Assembly (NCBI GenBank): GCA_045613745.1
Contig: JAZLBP010000009.1
Span: 62,001-126,000, forward strand
Source of the DNA: UBA940 sp045613745
Lineage (GTDB): Bacteria > Bacteroidota > Bacteroidia > Bacteroidales > Rikenellaceae
Reading direction: 5' to 3'
DNA length: 64,000 bases
The number at the start of each line of letters is the position of its first letter. Position 1 is the first letter of the stretch. The notes beneath the pieces are model-generated. The model was not told the DNA's origin, made no database searches, and was given only the letters and a program-made list of their open reading frames with translations. This document shows, one piece after another, positions 42,728-52,400 of this stretch. The translations under genes were made by a program, and so were the position numbers.

Positions 42728-45112
42728 ATGAAACCTCAATACAACTACCCCGATCCAGGCGACGCAATCACCTTCAAGGTTATCGACACCTACCAACACA
42801 TCTCGGACTATTGGAGCAACAGCGAAAAGTGGATTTTGAAAAACATCCACAAAATCATCGCAGACAAAGGTATCTCCAACTACAAACTGCTGGATGTAGG
42901 TTGTGGCGAGGGACGTCTGTTTGGGGAGTTCATCGAGGATGCGGCCGAGATTGTGGGTATCGAGCCCGACACCCAACGATTTGGCAATGCACAAATTTGC
43001 ATCAACGAGAACAACTTTCAGGACAAGGTTAAGATTTACAACTCGCTGCTCGAAGAGGCTAAATTTCAGGAGACCTTCGACATCGTTTTGTCGAGCCACA
43101 TCATACAACACATCCCCTCGCATAGCGTCAATGCACACTTGGAGAAACTCGCCAGCCTGACAAAGGACGGAGGATTGCTGATTATCAACACCAATACATC
43201 CAATCGCGAGGAGGAGTATTTCATCAAAGGTTTCATAGAGAACGACACAGTTAGCGAGGTGGACATCACCCGCGAGGAGTTCGATAGGCTGACAGCCCAA
43301 ACGGGACAACTGCCCGTACATATGTTCAATCGCCACAAAGTGTGCGAATATATGCAAACCATTGGTTTCGATGTTGTGGATATGAAAGTTTTCCACGTCG
43401 AGAAGGCAGCGCAGGAGTTGTATCCCATCGACACCGATGCCACAATCAACGACGACCCGAAGCTTGCCCACAAGTATGGTCGCGACATCTGCTTTGTATT
43501 TCAGAAACGCAAACAACTGCACACCATCGAGGAGGGTGCTCTGGCAGAGTTCTGCGCCTTCAACATCAAACTATATGGGATCAACAAAGAGTCGTTGGCA
43601 GCCCATTTGGAAGATTTTCAGAATCGCAACAAGCAGATATTCTCGATTGCACCTTTCTGTACCAACAATTCAGTAAAGGCTCTTGCACTGCAAACTCAAA
43701 ACAAAGTCATCGGCAGCCACGAATGTTTTTGCGGACAGGAGGCCGACCAATTTTGCAGCACAGGACAGAAAATCAATAACAGCTACCGCTACCTCATCGG
43801 CACAACCTACTTCAACTTCAAGGGCAAAACGCTGCCGCTGAAAGTTTCGGTTACGCTCTTCCCCTTTCGCAACATCGGTATCGTTTGTATGAATGTTGTC
43901 ATTCGCGATTTGACCATTGACGAGACCATTGCGCTCAAACAATTCTTTGGCAACACCAGCAACAGCAGTCGATGCAAAGATTGGCGCGAACAACTCACCG
44001 GACACTTCGCCGCCAACCACACCTCAAATCTGCAACAAGTGGACGGTGCTATGTTCTGGTTTATGTGCAACAACCTGATAAAGGATATGACACTTGCACT
44101 GAACAGCCGACACTGCAAAGGTTTCTCGTGGGATGAGGAGTGCAAATATATGGCCGAAGAGAATGACGACCTCGAAGTTATCATCGATGATTTCAAGCGC
44201 GTGTATGTCTGCGACAGCAAGTTCATCCACCCTACTCTCGAAATCAAAAAGACCAACTTCAACATCGAAAACGACGATGCAGTTGCCTGGGCGGCAAAAA
44301 ACTGCCTGCCGCTGTATGGTCTGTTGGTAGGCGACGAGGGCTACAATTTTATTCCAAAGGAGTTGGCTCTCAAACGTATAACCGACCACCACTGGGGCAC
44401 ACGCAAGTTCGTAAACATATTTGCATATAGTTTCAATGTCGTAATGATCAACTTCAAGTCAAGTGCCGACATTGGAGCAACCTATATGGAACGCCAACGC
44501 AACTGGTCGGCCCAATACTATGGCGAAGGTCGCAACGCATACTTTATGATGTCGCCTTGCATTGCGGGCGTTGACCACGGACTGTTCCGAATCATCGAGC
44601 GCAACATTGTTGTCTATTTCGAGAACTACTACATCTCGAAGGTTGACCAATCGTCGGCCATCAACATCAACAAGAAACGCAACAAGATTCTGCTGTTCAT
44701 CTACAAGACAACAACCTCGCTTGACGAGATCAACGATATGTTCCACGTAATCTCCAATGCGTCGGGAACCGCAGATGTAATCGAGTCTATCAAGCAGCGT
44801 TTGGCGCTTCGTTCCGAGGAGAAAAACCTGGTTAACCAAAAGCAAAACAACTACATAATTTTGGCTCTGACCATCATCTCGGCAATTTTGGGTTTGCTTG
44901 CCATCAGCAAAGACACCAATGCATACCGTTTTATCAGTAATGCGGGATTTTTCAAAGATCCTATTATTGAGTACAGGCTGTGGGCACACCTGACGGGGCT
45001 TACCATATTGGGCATTTTTATTATGTGTATTATCATCTACACAAACTGGCATAGCTTGTTGGCATTCTTCAAACGTCTATATCACAAGACCTTCAAGAAG
45101 TCAAAAAAATAA
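42728..45112 (+). CDS. SAM methyltransferase fused to an unknown domain and two membrane helices
   Basis: A 794-residue protein in three parts. Residues about 20-265 are a class I SAM methyltransferase: LLDVGCGEG (54-62), a GIEPDT acidic loop, VLSSHIIQHIPS and GGLLIINTNT. About 270-700 is a region I do not recognise, with scattered Cys and His and motifs GDEGYNFIP, HHWGTRKFVN and GLFRIIERNIVVYFENYYIS (near 615-635). A charged helical stretch leads to two membrane helices at about 707-726 and 753-781 and a Lys-rich tail. The C-terminal layout (long helix, two close helices) is CorA-like, but the CorA GMN motif is absent. It stands alone with its own promoter. A membrane-tethered methyltransferase or sensor is possible; function is unknown. 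Confidence 0.7.
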   Translation: MKPQYNYPDPGDAITFKVIDTYQHISDYWSNSEKWILKNIHKIIADKGISNYKLLDVGCGEGRLFGEFIEDAAEIVGIEPDTQRFGNAQICINENNFQDKVKIYNSLLEEAKFQETFDIVLSSHIIQHIPSHSVNAHLEKLASLTKDGGLLIINTNTSNREEEYFIKGFIENDTVSEVDITREEFDRLTAQTGQLPVHMFNRHKVCEYMQTIGFDVVDMKVFHVEKAAQELYPIDTDATINDDPKLAHKYGRDICFVFQKRKQLHTIEEGALAEFCAFNIKLYGINKESLAAHLEDFQNRNKQIFSIAPFCTNNSVKALALQTQNKVIGSHECFCGQEADQFCSTGQKINNSYRYLIGTTYFNFKGKTLPLKVSVTLFPFRNIGIVCMNVVIRDLTIDETIALKQFFGNTSNSSRCKDWREQLTGHFAANHTSNLQQVDGAMFWFMCNNLIKDMTLALNSRHCKGFSWDEECKYMAEENDDLEVIIDDFKRVYVCDSKFIHPTLEIKKTNFNIENDDAVAWAAKNCLPLYGLLVGDEGYNFIPKELALKRITDHHWGTRKFVNIFAYSFNVVMINFKSSADIGATYMERQRNWSAQYYGEGRNAYFMMSPCIAGVDHGLFRIIERNIVVYFENYYISKVDQSSAININKKRNKILLFIYKTTTSLDEINDMFHVISNASGTADVIESIKQRLALRSEEKNLVNQKQNNYIILALTIISAILGLLAISKDTNAYRFISNAGFFKDPIIEYRLWAHLTGLTILGIFIMCIIIYTNWHSLLAFFKRLYHKTFKKSKK

Positions 45113-45121
45113 AACCAACCG

Positions 45122-45158
45122 AAGGTATTGCTAGTTTAAGAAATTAGCAATACCTTTG
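45122..45158 (+). promoter_or_regulatory. Promoter inside a perfect 12-bp inverted repeat
   Basis: The arms AAGGTATTGCTA (45122-45133) and TAGCAATACCTT (45145-45156) match perfectly. The ATTG -33 (45127-45130) is in the left arm and the TACCTTTG -7 (45151-45158) in the right, 20 bp apart. The arms can extend inward (TTT/AAA) to a 3-base loop. It also begins 10 nt after the preceding stop codon, but the T tail is too short for a good terminator. Confidence 0.65.
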
Positions 45159-45165
45159 TGCCAAC

Positions 45166-45252
45166 ATATTAGGGGTGCTGGGCGAAGGCTCGGCTGAGAT
45201 TATACCCATTGAACCGAAACGGGTAATGCCGGAACGGGACGGAGTGTTAATC
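45166..45252 (+). ncRNA. TPP riboswitch (THI element)
   Basis: The conserved blocks of the thiamine pyrophosphate aptamer appear in order: GGGGTGCT, GGCTGAGAT, TACCCATTGAACC, and GGGTAATGCC, followed by the P1-closing GGA and TTAAT. It lies in the leader of the TonB-dependent receptor gene, 45-50 bp before its ATG. Bound TPP would be expected to lower expression. Confidence 0.93.
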
Positions 45253-45302
45253 ACACATACCCCTTTTCTAACTATTGTTTAACTCTTAAAAATCAGATGG
45301 TT

Positions 45303-47519
45303 ATGAAAAGGTTTTTTCTTTTGACCACGGTGGTCGCATTGGCCACAACCTCGGGGACGTACGCCTCAACACACAATCACACAAATTCAAACACTGCGGA
45401 CTCGGTTTCGCTCCACGCCATTCAACAGGTGGAGGTGACGGCTGTGCGCGTCAAGGAGAACTCGCCCTTTGCACACTCCGAGCTCACGCAAAAGCAGATT
45501 GAGAGCCGCAACTACGGCGAGGACATTCCTGCGTTGGTGGCAGAGTTGCCGTCGGTGGTAACCTCGTCGGAGAGTGGTACGGGCATAGGCTCGACCTCGC
45601 TGCGTGTGCGCGGAGTGGATGCAACGCGCATTAACGTAACACTGAACGGAGTACCGATGAACGACGCCGAGACCCACTCGGTCTATTGGTACGACACACC
45701 CGACCTTGCCTCGTCGATAGGCTCGTTGCAGTTGCAGCGCGGTGTGGGTAGTTCGACCGTCGGTACGGGTGCTTTCGGTGCATCGCTCAATATGACTTCG
45801 GCACCTTTGTCGTCGGAGTTTTCGGGACGCGCGTCGCTCACCTACGGCTCGTTCAACACCGCCAAGCAGGAGGTGGCACTGTCGTCGGGACTGCTTGGTG
45901 GTCGCTGGATTGTTGAAGGTCGCCTCTCACACATCGCCTCGGACGGATATGTTGATAGAGCATCGAGCAATCTGGGGTCGTATATGGTGCAAGCCGGTTA
46001 CTACAAGGACAACACCATTGTCAAGTTGCTGTCGTTTGGTGGAAAGGCTCGCGTCTATTTGAGTTATACGGGTGTAACAGCCGAGCAGATGGTCGAGAAC
46101 CGCCGCTACAACCCCGAGGGCGAGATCATCATCGAGGACAAGGTTGTGGGCTACTATGACGACCACACCGACAACTACACCCAACTGAACAATCAACTGG
46201 TGGTAAGTCACATCTTCAACGACAAGTGGAAAATTAATGCCACCGCCCACTACACCTTCGGAAGCGGCTACTACCGCAACTACAAGAACGACCAAAAGTT
46301 GGCCAAATATGGTTTCGAGCCAATAGAGGTGGATGGTGTGGAAGTTGCGCGCACAAACCTGCTGCGCAAAAAGTCGATGCGCAACGACTTTGGTGGCGTG
46401 GTGGCCTCGGCAACCTACACAGCCGACAAAGTTTCAGTCATCTTTGGCGGTGCTGCCTCACTCTACGACGGAGTGCACTTTGGCGAGATTAGCGACCTTG
46501 TGCTGGCGCCCGACTTTGCCACCGCCGAGTACTACCGCAACTACACCAGCAAGTGGGATGCCTCGTGCTATGCCAAGGTAGATTGGCGCGTGGCGCGCGG
46601 CCTGAGCCTCTATGCCGACTTGCAGTATCGCCACATCACCCACGTCATTTCGGGTGTGAACGACAACTTTGACGACATCACAGGCGCAATGCAGGCTCTT
46701 AACATCAACCGTCACTACAACTTTGTGAATCCCAAGATTGGTATCCACTACTCATTTGCACAACATCACTCGGCCTACGCCTCGGCAGCCGTGGGACAAA
46801 AGGAGCCTACACGCAACAACTTTACAGATATTCAAGGCGGCGAGTATCCCCGTGCCGAGCAGTTGCTCGACTTGGAGATGGGCTACGCATTCCGAAACGA
46901 ATGGGTGAATTTGTCGGCAAACCTCTATTATATGCTCTATCGCGACCAGCTTGTACAGACAGGCGAGTTGTCCGACACGGGCGAATTGCTTTCGCGTAAT
47001 GTTCCCGAATCGTATCGTCGTGGCGTAGAGCTCTCGGCCGAGTTCTATCCCACAAAGTGGCTTTCGCTGGGCGGTCACACCACACTCAGCCAAAACCACA
47101 TCCTCGGATACACCGACTACATCGACGGCACCCCCTTTGAGCGCGGACGCACTACCATCGCCTACTCTCCTTCGGCTACGGCTGCAGTATGGATTGATGC
47201 CCACCACAAGGGTTTTGCGGCAAGGCTTGTGACCCGCTACGTAAGCAAGCAGTATCTGACCAATGGAGAGTACGAGGATTTGAGTCTGCCCCGCTACTGC
47301 GTAACCGACCTACATCTTGGTTACACCCTGCACACCAAAAGCATCGAGCGCGTGCAGTTTGGCGTCAAGATAAGCAACCTCTTCAACGCGCAGTATATAT
47401 CAAGCGGCTATGGCGGCTCGTGGATGGAGGGCCCCACCCTCGCCGACCGCAAGTCGTGGGCCTGCTACTTCCCCCAAGCCGGAATCTCGGCCCTCGGAAG
47501 TGTTACGGTTTACTTCTAA
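45303..47519 (+). CDS. TonB-dependent outer-membrane receptor, probable thiamine importer
   Basis: The 738-residue protein has a signal peptide (MKRFFLLTTVVALATTSGTYA), a TonB-box-like VEVTAVRV segment, a plug domain (SLRVRGVDATRINVTLNGVPMND and GTGAFGASLNM, about 100-175) and a 22-strand-type barrel ending in SVTVYF with terminal Phe. Thiamine or a precursor is the likely cargo because the TPP riboswitch sits directly upstream, as for the Bacteroides OMthi transporter. No inner-membrane transporter or kinase follows it here. An alternative ATG lies 6 bases upstream. Confidence 0.9.
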   Translation: MKRFFLLTTVVALATTSGTYASTHNHTNSNTADSVSLHAIQQVEVTAVRVKENSPFAHSELTQKQIESRNYGEDIPALVAELPSVVTSSESGTGIGSTSLRVRGVDATRINVTLNGVPMNDAETHSVYWYDTPDLASSIGSLQLQRGVGSSTVGTGAFGASLNMTSAPLSSEFSGRASLTYGSFNTAKQEVALSSGLLGGRWIVEGRLSHIASDGYVDRASSNLGSYMVQAGYYKDNTIVKLLSFGGKARVYLSYTGVTAEQMVENRRYNPEGEIIIEDKVVGYYDDHTDNYTQLNNQLVVSHIFNDKWKINATAHYTFGSGYYRNYKNDQKLAKYGFEPIEVDGVEVARTNLLRKKSMRNDFGGVVASATYTADKVSVIFGGAASLYDGVHFGEISDLVLAPDFATAEYYRNYTSKWDASCYAKVDWRVARGLSLYADLQYRHITHVISGVNDNFDDITGAMQALNINRHYNFVNPKIGIHYSFAQHHSAYASAAVGQKEPTRNNFTDIQGGEYPRAEQLLDLEMGYAFRNEWVNLSANLYYMLYRDQLVQTGELSDTGELLSRNVPESYRRGVELSAEFYPTKWLSLGGHTTLSQNHILGYTDYIDGTPFERGRTTIAYSPSATAAVWIDAHHKGFAARLVTRYVSKQYLTNGEYEDLSLPRYCVTDLHLGYTLHTKSIERVQFGVKISNLFNAQYISSGYGGSWMEGPTLADRKSWACYFPQAGISALGSVTVYF

Positions 47520-47520
47520 C

Positions 47521-47567
47521 AAAAAAAAACTGGGTTGCTCCACTGCGGGGCAACCCAGTTTTTTTGT
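47521..47567. terminator. Bidirectional terminator between the receptor gene and rfbB
   Basis: AACTGGGTTGC and GCAACCCAGTT form the core stem, flanked by nine A and eight T, between two convergent genes. Confidence 0.88.
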
Positions 47568-47583
47568 ATGGCGATTGTAGAAT

Positions 47584-48597
47584 CTACTTTGTAAGACGCG
47601 CCAGATACCAGCGTACGGTGCGTGTGAGTCCCTCGGCAAACGATGTGCGGGGAGTCCAGCCAAGTTCGCGTTGGAGTTTCGACGAGTCGATGGCATAGCG
47701 CAAGTCGTGACCCGCGCGGTCGGTAACATAGGTAATAAGGCTCTCGGAGGCACCCTCGGCGCGGCCAAGTTCGCGGTCGGTGATGCGAATCAGCGTGCGC
47801 ACAAGGTCGATGTTGCGCCACTCGTTGTTGCCACCCACATTATAACTCTCGCCGTCGGCACCATTATGGAACACCAAGTCCAAAGCCTCGGCGTGGTCCT
47901 CGACATAGAGCCAGTCGCGCACATTGGCACCCGTACCATAGACGGGCAGAGGGCGACCCTCAACAATATTCTGGATGAACAACGGAATCAGTTTCTCGGG
48001 GTATTGCGCAGGGCCATAGTTGTTCGAGCAGTTGGTGATAACCACAGGTAGGCCATAGGTGTCGTGGAAGGCACGCACAAAGTGGTCGCTCGACGCCTTG
48101 CTCGCGCTATAAGGGCTGTGGGGAGCATAGGGGGTCTGCTCGGTGAACATTCCGCCATCCAGCGGCAGAGCGCCATACACCTCGTCGGTCGAGATGTGGT
48201 GGAAACGTTTACCCTCGAAACCAGACTCACTCGCACGCCAACTCTCGCACGCCGCGTGCAGCAGAGTCAGAGTGCCCATAACATTGGTACGAGCAAAGGC
48301 TGTTGGGTCGGCAATACTGCGGTCGACGTGGCTCTCGGCCGCAAGGTGGAGCACGCCGTCGATATTATATTTACGGAGAATCTCGGCCACGCGCACTGCG
48401 TCACAGATGTCGGCTTGCTCGAAGCAATAGTTCGCCTCGGAAGCTACATCGGCAAGATTATCGAGATTGCCCGCATAGGTCAGGCAGTCGAGATTCACAA
48501 TGCGATAGTCGGGATAGCGTTGCACCAATCGGCGCACAACGTGGCTACCGATAAATCCCGCGCCACCCGTAACAAGTATATTCCTACGAAAAGTCAT
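47584..48597 (-). CDS. rfbB: dTDP-glucose 4,6-dehydratase
   Basis: The 337-residue enzyme converts dTDP-glucose to dTDP-4-keto-6-deoxyglucose. It has the NAD motif TGGAGFIGSH near residue 10, HLAAESHVDRSI, SVDEVYG-like HHISTDEVYG, the catalytic SPYSASKASSD and ITNCSNNYGP. It starts 1 bp after rfbA and is the last gene of the polysaccharide operon. No rfbC or rfbD follows. Confidence 0.95.
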   Translation of the reverse strand: MTFRRNILVTGGAGFIGSHVVRRLVQRYPDYRIVNLDCLTYAGNLDNLADVASEANYCFEQADICDAVRVAEILRKYNIDGVLHLAAESHVDRSIADPTAFARTNVMGTLTLLHAACESWRASESGFEGKRFHHISTDEVYGALPLDGGMFTEQTPYAPHSPYSASKASSDHFVRAFHDTYGLPVVITNCSNNYGPAQYPEKLIPLFIQNIVEGRPLPVYGTGANVRDWLYVEDHAEALDLVFHNGADGESYNVGGNNEWRNIDLVRTLIRITDRELGRAEGASESLITYVTDRAGHDLRYAIDSSKLQRELGWTPRTSFAEGLTRTVRWYLARLTK

Positions 48598-48598
48598 T

Positions 48599-49480
<882 letters not shown>

Positions 49481-49518
49481 AACGTGTTAGAATTTCGGAT
49501 TTCTTTCAAATACAAGTG

Positions 49519-49526
49519 CAAAGATA
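49519..49526 (-). promoter_or_regulatory. -7 box of an internal promoter for rfbAB
   Basis: TATCTTTG on the minus strand, about 39 nt before the rfbA ATG. There is no clear -33 partner, so this is weaker than others in the window. Confidence 0.4.
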
Positions 49527-49577
49527 CTCTTAATTAGTTCAAGAGTAACACTTTTTTTGATAAATTTTGTGGTATTT

Positions 49578-49979
49578 TCAGCCATACGACAATTTATTTT
49601 GCACCAATCGCAGGCGTTGACGCCACGCCGAGCCGCTGCGATTGAACTCTTGGTCACGACTACAAAGCGTGTCGGCAAGGATTCGCTCGGCAAAACGTTC
49701 GGCAAGAAAGGCCGACACTTTGAACTGTTGCTCACTGCGGCGCTCGATGGCCTCGACACTCAGCGTCCATTGCAACAGAAGTTTGCGCGACGGACGCAGC
49801 TCGCAGGTAAGTCCCATCACTACATCGTACACCACAGCCAGCACACCCTCACGCGCCGAGGCACTAAACAAGGCTTGCCACTGCGACTCGGACAACGACT
49901 CGGACAGCGACGCATCCAACTCTGCGGTGGCAACAACACTCCTCAAAGCCGAGGTCAGGGCTCTATGCACTTGCTGCAT
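49578..49979 (-). pseudogene. Truncated nucleotidyltransferase-family (NTP_transf_5-like) remnant
   Basis: A 133-codon frame follows the WbuB-like gene after 1 bp. Its first 110 or so residues (SQWQALFSASAREGVLAVVYD, LLQWTLSVEAIERRSEQQF, SAFLAERFAER) match the N-terminal helical part of the NTP_transf_5-type proteins common in Bacteroidetes polysaccharide loci. At the point where the active-site LKG and GDxDxY motifs should come, the frame turns into unrelated sequence and stops. Downstream bases to rfbA hold no continuation that I can find. A truncated gene is therefore more likely than a real short protein. Confidence 0.6.
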
Positions 49980-49980
49980 T

Positions 49981-51213
49981 TTAGGATTCAATCAGATGGG
50001 TTAAGGTGTTAATATTTTGGGCAAACGAAAAGTTCTCGGTACAATATTTTCGGCCATTGGCGCCCATTGTGCGTAATTGTTCGCTCGGAAGTTGCGACAT
50101 ACCTATTATCGCATCGGCAAGAGCCTCACTTGCGCCCGCAGGCACCGACTCTCCGCACCGAGCCTCGCGTATAATCTCGGCTCCATCGCCGTTGAGCATA
50201 GCCAGCACAGGGCGACCCGCCGACATATAGGCCTGCAACTTGGCAGGACAGGTTAGGTTGAAGATTGAGCAATCCTTCAATGCCAAATAGAGCACATCGG
50301 CAGCGGCAAAGAATCGACCCATAGACTCCAACGGGTGACGTCCCAAGCAGTGGACCATATCGGCAAGTTCATTCTCGGCAATATAGCGTTCGACCCACTC
50401 GCGTTTGCGACCATCGCCCACAATCAGCAGATGGATATCGCGGTAGCCTCTGTCACGGATAATTCGAAAAGCCTCCAACGTGTGGTCGAAGTCTTGCGAC
50501 TCGCCCACATTGCCCGCAAACATAATTCGGAAGCCCTCGGGCAGAGGGGGCAGAGTGTATTCGGTGTTCTTGGTCAAGCCATCATCGGCCCAGTTGGGAA
50601 AATACACCAACTTCGAGGAAAAATCGCCCTTCTCGCAGATGGAGCGGCCAAAACCCCTGGAACTTATCAGAATCCTATCCGAAGCCTTGTAGCACCTCTT
50701 TGCCAAATGCTCAAACACTCCGAGGATGTGTCTATTGGTAATACCGCCCGCCACCTCCAAGCTCTCGGGCCAGAGATCGAGCACCCAAAAAAGGAGTTTG
50801 GTGCGAGGACGCAGAACCTTAATTATCAGCGCAGGCAAGCCGACAGTAATGGGGCTCACCTGATGGACTATTACCACATCGTATCGGTCAAACAACGCCA
50901 TAAACAGTGCTCTAATGCAGGCCGTCAGCGCAAAACTCAAATAATTAAGAGCCAAGCGCACACCACTACCGCTTCCGCGCGGAATCACCGCTGTGCGAAT
51001 CACCTTGACGCCACGAACAATCTCCCTACGGCGGCGAAACAGACCATAGCCCTTGTAGAACTTTCCCTGCGGATAGTTCGGGATGTCGCTCAACGCCGTA
51101 ACATCGTAGCCACGCGCGGCAAGCTCAAATGCGGTGTCGTTGCATTTGAAATCCTCGGGCGCGAAGTGCGGCGAGATGAGCAGAATTCTTGTGGGAGCAG
51201 TGGGGGCACTCAT
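49981..51213 (-). CDS. Glycosyltransferase family 4, WbuB-like
   Basis: The 410-residue GT-B enzyme has the N-terminal LLISPHFAPEDFKCND of WbuB-type transferases, VVIVHQVSPI, LLFWVLDLWPES (conserved in this subgroup) and the C-terminal donor site with FAGNVGESQDF and PAKLQAYMSAGRPVLA. WbuB family members transfer L-FucNAc, and the fnlABC genes beside it make exactly that donor. A TTG 24 bases upstream also opens the frame, but ATG at 51213 gives a normal N-terminus. Confidence 0.85.
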   Translation of the reverse strand: MSAPTAPTRILLISPHFAPEDFKCNDTAFELAARGYDVTALSDIPNYPQGKFYKGYGLFRRRREIVRGVKVIRTAVIPRGSGSGVRLALNYLSFALTACIRALFMALFDRYDVVIVHQVSPITVGLPALIIKVLRPRTKLLFWVLDLWPESLEVAGGITNRHILGVFEHLAKRCYKASDRILISSRGFGRSICEKGDFSSKLVYFPNWADDGLTKNTEYTLPPLPEGFRIMFAGNVGESQDFDHTLEAFRIIRDRGYRDIHLLIVGDGRKREWVERYIAENELADMVHCLGRHPLESMGRFFAAADVLYLALKDCSIFNLTCPAKLQAYMSAGRPVLAMLNGDGAEIIREARCGESVPAGASEALADAIIGMSQLPSEQLRTMGANGRKYCTENFSFAQNINTLTHLIES

Positions 51214-51224
51214 ACTGAGTTGTG

Positions 51225-52400
51225 TTATTTGCGCCAAACCATTTTGTTGACCACACCCGTATAGGATTGGATGATTTTCACCACTTTGGTCGATACATTC
51301 TCGTCGGTATAGTCGGGTACGGGGATACCGTTATCCTCATTTTTAACCATCTCGACAGCAGTGTCAACGGCCTGCAACAGCGACTCCTCGTCGATACCTG
51401 CCAGAATGAAGCAACCCTTGTCCAAAGCCTCGGGGCGCTCGGTCGAGGTGCGGATACACACCGCAGGGAACGAACGGCCGACACTTGTAAAGAACGAACT
51501 CTCCTCGGGCAGCGTACCCGAATCCGACACAACGGCAAAAGCATTCATCTGCAAGCAGTTGTAGTCGTGGAAACCGAGCGGTTCGTGCTGAATCACGCGA
51601 GGATCAAGTTGGAATCCGCTTGCAGCCAAGCGGTTGCGGCTGCGGGGGTGGCACGAGTAGAGAATAGGCATATCGTACTTTTCGGCCAACTTATTGATGG
51701 CTAAAAAAAGGCTTGTAAAGTTCTTGGCGGTGTCGATATTCTCCTCGCGGTGGGCCGACAGCAGGATGTAACCTCCCTTCTGCAAACCAAGTCGCGAGTG
51801 GATGTCGCTGGCCTCAATCTCGGCCAGGTTTTCGTGCAACACCTCGGCCATAGGCGAACCCGTAACAAAGGTGCGTTGGGGTGCCACGCCACTTGCATTC
51901 AGGTAGCGACGCGCGTGCTCCGAGTAGCACATATTCACATCCGAGATGATGTCCACAATGCGGCGGTTGGTCTCCTCGGGCAGACACTCGTCAAAACAAC
52001 GATTACCCGCCTCCATATGGAAGATGGGAATGTGCAGACGTTTGGCACCGATAACCGAAAGACACGAATTGGTATCGCCCAACACCAACACAGCGTCGGG
52101 TTTGATTTGAGCCATCAGCTTGTACGAAGCATTGATAATATTGCCCATAGTTGCGCCAAGGTCATCACCTACGGCATCCATATAGACCTCGGGGGCGGCT
52201 ATTTTAAAATCGCGGAAGAACACGCCGTTGAGGTTGTAGTCGTAGTTTTGGCCCGTATGTGCAAGGATGCAGTCGAAATACTTGCGACATTTGTTGATTA
52301 CCGCAGCAAGGCGGATGATTTCGGGACGGGTGCCCACAACAATAAGGAGTTTGAGTTTACCGTTATCGGCAAACTTCACATCCGTGTAATTCAGTTCCAT
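51225..52400 (-). CDS. fnlC: UDP-N-acetylglucosamine 2-epimerase family, FnlC/WbjD type
   Basis: The 391-residue protein has the WecB fold: LLIVVGTRPEIIRLAAV, HTGQNYDYN, VLVLGDTNSCL (here Asn-Ser where WecB has other residues), FHMEAGNR and SDSGTLPEES. In the FnlABC pathway this subtype makes the final C2 epimerisation to UDP-L-FucNAc. Its start overlaps the preceding glycosyltransferase gene by 10 bp. The longer open frame upstream is antisense to nothing useful and is not used. Confidence 0.88.
   Translation of the reverse strand: MELNYTDVKFADNGKLKLLIVVGTRPEIIRLAAVINKCRKYFDCILAHTGQNYDYNLNGVFFRDFKIAAPEVYMDAVGDDLGATMGNIINASYKLMAQIKPDAVLVLGDTNSCLSVIGAKRLHIPIFHMEAGNRCFDECLPEETNRRIVDIISDVNMCYSEHARRYLNASGVAPQRTFVTGSPMAEVLHENLAEIEASDIHSRLGLQKGGYILLSAHREENIDTAKNFTSLFLAINKLAEKYDMPILYSCHPRSRNRLAASGFQLDPRVIQHEPLGFHDYNCLQMNAFAVVSDSGTLPEESSFFTSVGRSFPAVCIRTSTERPEALDKGCFILAGIDEESLLQAVDTAVEMVKNEDNGIPVPDYTDENVSTKVVKIIQSYTGVVNKMVWRK

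Noticed and set aside
45122..45158. Calling the inverted repeat simply a terminator of the methyltransferase fusion gene
   Set aside because: The stem is strong, but only three T follow it, and both promoter elements of the next gene lie inside its arms.
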